Origin: JADGHX01 sp037200125
GTDB lineage: Bacteria > Pseudomonadota > Gammaproteobacteria > Steroidobacterales > Steroidobacteraceae
Length of the DNA stretch: 64,000 bases
Direction of reading: 5' to 3'
Assembly: GCA_037200125.1 (NCBI GenBank)
Contig: JBBCGS010000005.1
Location: 62,001 to 126,000 of the forward strand
Part shown: in pieces, positions 58,704 through 64,000 of the stretch
Numbering within the stretch: position 1 is the first letter of the stretch
Layout: every line of letters starts with the position of its first letter
Made by a program: the position numbers and the translations under genes
The notes under the pieces: generated by a model
The model's input: the letters and a program-made list of their open reading frames with translations, nothing else
The model's database searches: none
What the model was told of the DNA's origin: nothing

Positions 58704-59114
58704 AGGGCCGACATTCCGCTTGCGACAACCTACAAACACCACCACCGCATGGGTGTCTATTCCAATCTCAGAGACTTCACCCTGTTTGACGATGGGAAGC
58801 ACGTCACCTCTTGCCTTGTCGCTACCTGTTTGCGCCACAAGCACTATTTCCTGCATGCCCGAGTATCTTTCTGCGTCTCTGCCCCGCCGAATCTCGTCGC
58901 TGTTCGCTATTTGATACTCGAGGCTGTTCTGCTTCAGCCTTGTGAGAACATCATCGCGCGGAAGACCGACTGAAATATTTTGCCGGACCCATTGATACGT
59001 TGAGCCCTCGCACTCGTCAGTGCTCGCCGCACATCCGCTCACTCCCATGATGGCGACCATCGTCAGGAGGCCAGCCAAAACCGTTCCCGACGCCGGCCTT
59101 CTAATCACGAACAT
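58701..59114 (-). CDS. Cassette 0 immunity lipoprotein (partner of the current RHS tip)
   Basis: A 137-residue lipoprotein (signal VLAGLLTMVAIMGVSGC, lipobox VSGC). ATG 59114 overlaps the end of the RHS gene by 14 bases, so the pair is translationally coupled. The mature part STDECEGSTYQWVRQNISVG and LTRLKQNSLEYQIANS has a SmpA/OmlA-like look. Periplasmic location suggests that the present RHS toxin works in the periplasm. Confidence 0.74.
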   Translation of the reverse strand: MFVIRRPASGTVLAGLLTMVAIMGVSGCAASTDECEGSTYQWVRQNISVGLPRDDVLTRLKQNSLEYQIANSDEIRRGRDAERYSGMQEIVLVAQTGSDKARGDVLPIVKQGEVSEIGIDTHAVVVFVGCRKRNVGP

Positions 59115-62100
59115 CGAGTTCCTGATCGCTGCCAGGTGCCAGCATGATCGATGGGGGGCGCGGAATGCCCAGAGTCTCCACCGCCTGATGTGCAAACGCG
59201 TTGCTGTTTGTTGACACTGGACCATATGAAATCTCGGCATTGTTGACACTTGAAACGAACTTTTCGAGGCTCTTGTTGACATCGACCCATGACTTCGATG
59301 TTTCTACAGCGGTCTGAGCACCGGCCTCAGCACCTGTCGCCTCTATCGCTGCGGCACTTGCTCCCGACTCAGCGTACAGAGTCCCAAACGTTCCACCTCC
59401 AGTTGAGCCGCTGGCACCGGAGGCTGGCGAGCCGGAAGATACACCGGAGCCATTCGAGCTGGCGCCTGATGTGGCAGAAGCTCCGGCGTCCTTGCTTGGG
59501 CCAGCACGATAAATCTGGGTCTGGTGCCCCTTGGCACTCGCACGGACATACGAATGGTAGTACGGCTTTCCATCGCCCGGTGTTTTGCCTATTTGCGTGT
59601 ACACGACCTCGACTTTGGTCTTGGTCGGCGGCGGTACTGCACACGCCGGCAGGCCATGTCCCCCGCACCCGGGCGGCGCCTTGCCGCTCGGGTCAGTCTT
59701 ATTCAGCGGGTCGTTGCGTGTGTAGGCATAGAGGTTGAGGTCATCAGCATAGCCGACGGGGTCCGTCTGCAGGAACCTCCCAAGGTTCGGATCGTAAACG
59801 CGGGCCTTGTAATGATAGAGCTGCGCCTCCGGCAGCATGATCTGCCCCGTGTACCGGAAGCGCGATCCTGACCACGTGTCCGGCTCTCCGTACGGCCCAT
59901 ACGTGTACAGCGTCCCCGCCCCGCTCGCATCGCTGAGGGCTTCGATTGATCCTCGCTCATCTGCGTGCAGCCATTGGCGAGTCCCCAGCCCGCTCCCCTC
60001 GTACCACACGACCGGCACGTCAGTGCCTGGCCCGTGCACGTAGCGACGAACAACGGTTCCCGAGCTCGTGTATTCCGCGACAAGACGATCCCCGTCGTAG
60101 AGGAATTGCGTCACAGTCGAGCCCGATGTCGTCTGCCACAGACGCCCCAGCGGATCGTAGGCTAGCGTGAGCCCCGCGCCGCCCGCCACGCCCGTGAGGT
60201 GATTCTCGACGTCATAAGTAAACGTCCGGGATCCGTCAGAAGTGAGATTGCCTCGTCCGTCATATCCGTATGTCGTGCCAGCAACACTCGAGTATCGATT
60301 CAATCCGTCCGACACATACGCTTGGCTCGCCGGCACAAGCGGCCGTTCGTAGCTGTTGTTGGAATCCTGCCTGGTCTGCAGCTGGCTGGCCGCCGTGTAG
60401 TCCAGCGTCAGCGTCTGATCCTGAACCACGCCGCTCAAATCGTGACTCAACACGTGCAGGCGTGAGGCCAGATCGAAGTTGAAGCCTGTCACAGTACCGT
60501 TGCCGCGCGTGGAGGTCTGCGGTCGGGAGAGCGGATCGTAGAGGTACGACATCAACACGCCGGCACCGGAGGTCGCGCCGTTCTCCCGGATCGCCGAGAC
60601 ACGATTCAGTGCGTCGAAGTCGTAAACGAAGTAGTTCGCGTCCGGGAAGGTCAGTCGCGCGCGATTGCCAGCCGCATCGGGTAGGAAACCCAGCGTCCTG
60701 CCAAACGTGCTCTCGGAGGTGAGGCGTTTCGCTGTGTCATATCCATAGTCGATGCCCGTGCCGGTCTTGCTGCCGAAGCGCGCAAACTTCGGCCGCCCGG
60801 CGCCATCGTAATCGTAGTACACATCGCCCGACGTCGTGCCCGGCAGGTCCTTGAACGTCAGGCGATTCAGGGTGTCATTGCCGTACAAAATCACCTGCCC
60901 GTCACGCAAACGCGTGCTCAGGCGATTGCCGTTGTCATCGAACGAGTACTGCTCGTAATCACTGGCGTTGGACGCGCCACTGCTCAGCGTCGCCTGCGGC
61001 ATCGTCACGCGCATCAGCCGATCGAATCCGTCGTAGTCGTTCGTGGTCAGATTGTTGTTGGCGTCCAGAACGGACAGTTGCTGGCCGTCGCGATTGTAGC
61101 TGTACGCGGCGTAACGAAACGCGCCGGAGCCGGTGTATGCGCTCGGGTCCCACGTGCATGACGTGGGCGCGGCGCTGTTACTACCCCATCCACGCCATGT
61201 ACAGAGCACCTGGCCCGCGGCGTCGAATACGGTGCCGACATTACGATTTGCCGGATCGTTCGCGATCACGAGACGATCCAGAGAGTCATAGATGTACGTG
61301 GTTGTATTCCCCGCGCCGTTCATCTCGGTTCTGACTTTGCCGGTGGCCGTGTAGGTTCGGCTTTTCAATGTCTGCCACGTTGTGACCGTGACGCCCGAGA
61401 AGGCTGTGCCGCCCTCTTCGCTCGTGACGCGGCCGAGCAGATCGTAGTTCGAACGCTCAGCCGCCAGGACAGCGGCGGCGACGTTCCCGTTGTGATGCAG
61501 TACGACGGTCTTTCGACGATCCTTGTCGTACTGGTTCTCGGTGACGAAGGTCCGGGGATCGGTTGCGGTCAGCACGTCGCCGTTCGCATCGTAGGTATAG
61601 CTGACCACCGAGTTCGCGCCGGTCGGATCAACTGCTGTTGAAAGAAGGTTGAAGTTCATCGGATCGTAGCTATTGGTGACCACGAGGCTCGTGGGGTCCG
61701 TGCTCGTCGTCAACTTTCCGACTGAGTTGTAGGTGAACTGATAGACCGGGCTCGGCGCGATGCCATCGGGCGAGGGTCGCGTAGCGGTCTGCAGAAGCGA
61801 CTTGCCCGAACCGCTCGCGTAGTAGCTGAACGTCGTCTTGTTAGTGCCACCGGTCCGATTACAGTTACCGTCGCAGATCCAAACGGGCTTGTTCCATGCC
61901 TGGTCCCAAGAGGCCGTCACGACGATCGGAGCGACTCCGCCACGCGAATCACCCCGGCCATCAGGGACCTTTTTCAGCTGCACGACATTGTTATGATCGT
62001 CGTACGAAAAGATCTCTTTGGGTCTTGTTTGATTGTTTTCCTCCGGATACGTATAGCTCGTTGGACGACCACGCCCATCCGAAGTCACCGACGTGGTTCG

Positions 62101-64000
62101 GCCCAGCTCGTCCATGTAGCCGACTGGACGCTGGTAAGTGTCGAAGAACACACTGTATGTACCCCCCGCTGGGTCAGTGCGCTCGCCCCGCGTATGCTCG
62201 GCGATGAAGTATTCATGGGGACAGCGAGCATTCGGCAGACTCAGCCTTGGGCATCCGGTCCCGGCCTTCATGGCCTCCGCATCGAATGCTCGCGAAACGC
62301 GATACAAAGAGTCGTATACGTATTGGAGGGATGGCTTCGTCAGATCGTCCGCGTCTCGCACCTCATCGATGAGATGTCGGCCATACACGCCGCGCAACGA
62401 GTGCACGATCTGCGTCGTCGACATGCCCGTCTGATCGGTAATCGAGGTCGTATACGGGCTGGCCGTAACCGGCTCCGTCACCGACACCGAGCGATAATCC
62501 GCACCCGTGAGCGCGTTGTTGAATCCTCCCAAGCCGCTGTCGGTGAACTGGATCTTCCGGCCGAGCGAGTTATTGACCTCGATCAGCCCGTCAATAGTGT
62601 ACCCGCCACTAGACACCGGGCCGTAGACAAGATTGACGCTAACGCCTTGCGGAAACGTCCAGCTGCTTAAACGGTGGCCCCTCACGTTCGCGCAGGAGCC
62701 ATCACCCGCTACGACGTGGTTTCTCCAATACCCGAAGTTCTGAACATCCCCGTTAGCGTTGGTTACTGCGTAGGAAACGCCCGAAAAATCCCAGCCTCGA
62801 GTGAGCGAATAGATCGGTCCTCCTCCACCGCACTTTGGCTCGGAGTAAGGGGTTCGTGCTCCTGTCTGGGTGAGTGTCGCGAAGCCTCCGGCACCCGGGG
62901 CAATCCAGGTGCCGTCGTATAGTTTCACGAACTGGCGAGTATTCGCGCCGACATTCACCGTCGCGACGTTTCCGGAGAGCTGGTTGATCCACCACGCCGT
63001 CACCAACACGGCTGCGACTTCCCGCTGCCGTGTCACCGCGCCCTTATATACGTCCTGCATCGCCAGAAATGCGGCAACAGTTCCGACGCTCGCGCGGATG
63101 TCGCCATCCATAACCTCAAGGCCGCTGCCTGAGATCGTCAGTGAATTGTTCCAGTTGGTGGTCCAAGGGCTTTGAGGCTCCGTATAGACGTGCGGACCGA
63201 ACCCGCTTTGCACGTTACCACCGCGCCAGATCATGTTTGCAGTGAGCGCGTACGGGAAGCCGCCGTTACCGACGGTCAGCGAGGCGGGCGCCTGATACGT
63301 CACCGAGCCTGTTGCCGGATCGACGCCGAGCGCCGCGGAATGATCGACAAACCGCGCCTTGAGAACATCCGCCGCCGTGGCGGGGTTGTACTGCGATTCA
63401 TGGAAGACCTGCGGGCCTGCGCCACCACCCTTAATCGCCGCATTCGAATTGATCGTGAGGTGCGCGATCTCGAGCGGCTCAACGCCATCCGGCGCGTAGC
63501 GCGTGGCAACCATGGCCCCCCCGCGCTGATATGAGGGTATGTGGGTATACGTGTTCGTCCCGCTGCCTATGTAGGCGCTGGCGCGTTGCCCCGGGCCCAA
63601 GAATGCTTCGCCGGAAGCGATAGCTGTGAACCCTGCGTTCGCGTACAGGCTGACACGAGTCGCCGCGACACTCTGGCGTCCGTTTGTTTCGAGGCTTCCG
63701 ATTTCCGGCTCGCCAGGCCCGTGAATACCATCGTCGGTCGTGCTCGATTTTCCCTCAGTCAAGAAAAGCGGCTGAATCGCGCTGGAGCTGGAGGCATTGG
63801 CCGCGTTGAACTCGTAGAATCTGCGAGACGCGCCAGGCGAGGGGCTAAAATCTTCGGTCGCCGGCGGCAGATTGCCCCACTGAAAGCGAGTGGCAACGGA
63901 GGACGAGTCAGGCACGTCAGCAATCTGAACGATTGCACTCGCCTCGAGTGCCGCCTGCGTGGAAGCGATAGCGTGTAGGGCGCCCCGGCGCGTCACGGGA
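59101..64000 (-). CDS. RHS repeat protein with C-terminal toxin (N-terminus outside the window)
   Basis: At least 1631 residues, running off the window. The first ~560 residues contain the pre-RHS region (YNPATAADVLKARFVDHSAA, FVKLYDGTWIAPG, LGRKIQFTDS). From about 590 to 1330 there are many YD repeats (NSYDPMNFNLL, YDSLDRLVIANDP, YDALNRVSA-like, YDPLSRPQTS). The RHS-associated core is WLHADERGSIEALSDASG, GPYGEPDTW, YHYKARVYDPNLGRFLQTDP at about 1409, then ADDLNLYAYTRNDPLNKTDP. The variable tip (about 190 residues) has KPYYHSYVRASAKGHQ and SYGPVSTNSNAFAHQAVETL, perhaps a papain-like fold with Asn-Ser-Asn; its activity is unknown. Secretion system not evident. Confidence 0.93.
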   Translation of the reverse strand, partial: PVTRRGALHAIASTQAALEASAIVQIADVPDSSSVATRFQWGNLPPATEDFSPSPGASRRFYEFNAANASSSSAIQPLFLTEGKSSTTDDGIHGPGEPEIGSLETNGRQSVAATRVSLYANAGFTAIASGEAFLGPGQRASAYIGSGTNTYTHIPSYQRGGAMVATRYAPDGVEPLEIAHLTINSNAAIKGGGAGPQVFHESQYNPATAADVLKARFVDHSAALGVDPATGSVTYQAPASLTVGNGGFPYALTANMIWRGGNVQSGFGPHVYTEPQSPWTTNWNNSLTISGSGLEVMDGDIRASVGTVAAFLAMQDVYKGAVTRQREVAAVLVTAWWINQLSGNVATVNVGANTRQFVKLYDGTWIAPGAGGFATLTQTGARTPYSEPKCGGGGPIYSLTRGWDFSGVSYAVTNANGDVQNFGYWRNHVVAGDGSCANVRGHRLSSWTFPQGVSVNLVYGPVSSGGYTIDGLIEVNNSLGRKIQFTDSGLGGFNNALTGADYRSVSVTEPVTASPYTTSITDQTGMSTTQIVHSLRGVYGRHLIDEVRDADDLTKPSLQYVYDSLYRVSRAFDAEAMKAGTGCPRLSLPNARCPHEYFIAEHTRGERTDPAGGTYSVFFDTYQRPVGYMDELGRTTSVTSDGRGRPTSYTYPEENNQTRPKEIFSYDDHNNVVQLKKVPDGRGDSRGGVAPIVVTASWDQAWNKPVWICDGNCNRTGGTNKTTFSYYASGSGKSLLQTATRPSPDGIAPSPVYQFTYNSVGKLTTSTDPTSLVVTNSYDPMNFNLLSTAVDPTGANSVVSYTYDANGDVLTATDPRTFVTENQYDKDRRKTVVLHHNGNVAAAVLAAERSNYDLLGRVTSEEGGTAFSGVTVTTWQTLKSRTYTATGKVRTEMNGAGNTTTYIYDSLDRLVIANDPANRNVGTVFDAAGQVLCTWRGWGSNSAAPTSCTWDPSAYTGSGAFRYAAYSYNRDGQQLSVLDANNNLTTNDYDGFDRLMRVTMPQATLSSGASNASDYEQYSFDDNGNRLSTRLRDGQVILYGNDTLNRLTFKDLPGTTSGDVYYDYDGAGRPKFARFGSKTGTGIDYGYDTAKRLTSESTFGRTLGFLPDAAGNRARLTFPDANYFVYDFDALNRVSAIRENGATSGAGVLMSYLYDPLSRPQTSTRGNGTVTGFNFDLASRLHVLSHDLSGVVQDQTLTLDYTAASQLQTRQDSNNSYERPLVPASQAYVSDGLNRYSSVAGTTYGYDGRGNLTSDGSRTFTYDVENHLTGVAGGAGLTLAYDPLGRLWQTTSGSTVTQFLYDGDRLVAEYTSSGTVVRRYVHGPGTDVPVVWYEGSGLGTRQWLHADERGSIEALSDASGAGTLYTYGPYGEPDTWSGSRFRYTGQIMLPEAQLYHYKARVYDPNLGRFLQTDPVGYADDLNLYAYTRNDPLNKTDPSGKAPPGCGGHGLPACAVPPPTKTKVEVVYTQIGKTPGDGKPYYHSYVRASAKGHQTQIYRAGPSKDAGASATSGASSNGSGVSSGSPASGASGSTGGGTFGTLYAESGASAAAIEATGAEAGAQTAVETSKSWVDVNKSLEKFVSSVNNAEISYGPVSTNSNAFAHQAVETLGIPRPPSIMLAPGSDQELDVRD
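59730..59755. other. J0: active RHS core junction
   Basis: Position equivalent to J1-J12 in the intact gene: agaggttga, ggtcatca, then gcatagccg, which encodes GYA of the core and lacks the symmetric outer arm. If cassettes move, this is where a new tip would have to be joined. Confidence 0.55.

Larger units (their letters stand above)
29852..64000 (-). other. RHS toxin locus with array of orphan CT/immunity cassettes
   Basis: From the RHS core gene (59101-64000) toward low coordinates there are twelve displaced C-terminal cassettes; wherever the junction survives each restarts at the conserved core codons for (D)DxNLYxYxxNDxxxxxDPxG. Their order from the RHS gene is: REase-fold, HExxH, HExxH, Gly/Ala-rich, GIY-YIG-like, HExxH, basic nuclease-like, HExxH, caspase-like, HExxH (truncated), HExxH, and a terminal relic. 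Two recombinase/primase modules and the remnant of a third interrupt the array. I number cassettes 0 (current RHS tip) to 12. Confidence 0.9.

Noticed and set aside
1..64000. tRNA, rRNA or CRISPR loci
   Set aside because: No cloverleaf-like segments, conserved rRNA blocks or spaced repeats were recognised by eye; a dedicated scan could still find a tRNA.

Overview
Organism. The window is GC-rich and gene-dense. It carries gram-negative envelope genes (FabI, a PpiD-type periplasmic chaperone, CopC/CopD, an HtrA protease, two large TonB-dependent receptors of the kind expanded in Steroidobacter, Solimonas and xanthomonad relatives, and many lipoproteins). I infer a gammaproteobacterium, possibly Steroidobacteraceae or Nevskiales-like. 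This rests on family impressions only. No rRNA or tRNA was recognised.

Layout, about 1-29.8 kb: ordinary chromosome. A LysM protein tail, fabI, a convergent dicarboxylate symporter, ppiD and a membrane metal-dependent hydrolase come first. Then copC-copD, a response regulator/histidine kinase pair and an HtrA protease follow on one strand. After these are a GT39-type glycosyltransferase, a DUF4142 protein, a strikingly short L,D-transpeptidase, a DUF1330 protein and TonB receptor 1. The segment ends with a prolyl-4-hydroxylase-like oxygenase, a DUF885 lipoprotein with an APC permease, a Rieske oxygenase, an ORF6N protein, a PanE-like reductase, a lipoprotein and TonB receptor 2.

Layout, about 29.8-64 kb: one large accessory locus read mainly on the minus strand. 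It starts with an RHS protein (59101 to beyond 64000) that has an intact core and an in-frame C-terminal toxin with its immunity lipoprotein. Downstream lie twelve orphan C-terminal toxin (CT) units, eleven of them with immunity genes. Where preserved, each begins at the same point of the RHS core, the codons for DD(F/L/V/I)NLYAY...NDP...DP(S/T)G. Toxins include six HExxH metallopeptidases (one truncated), a caspase-like His/Cys domain, a restriction-endonuclease-fold nuclease, a possible GIY-YIG nuclease, a basic nuclease-like tail and a hydrophobic Gly/Ala-rich domain. Immunity proteins match the expected compartment: lipoproteins face metallopeptidases, a small membrane protein faces the hydrophobic toxin, and soluble proteins face nucleases.

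Two near-identical 6.2-kb modules (40.3-46.5 and 51.2-57.3 kb) sit inside the array, with a remnant of a third at 33.6 kb next to an IS3-family element. Each carries an XRE regulator, a SymE-like protein, a CHC2/toprim/P-loop primase-helicase, a complete tyrosine recombinase, a ~620-nt non-coding segment and an 83-residue protein. The non-coding segment shows compensatory base changes between copies, so it is probably a structured RNA or DNA. The cassette junctions carry a 9-8-9 inverted repeat, the geometry of a tyrosine-recombinase core site. My central hypothesis is that the locus is a recombinase-associated, integron-like store of RHS toxin tips. Orphan RHS-CT cassettes and recombination into the RHS core are known; the coupling to this primase/recombinase/structured-RNA module is what looks undescribed.
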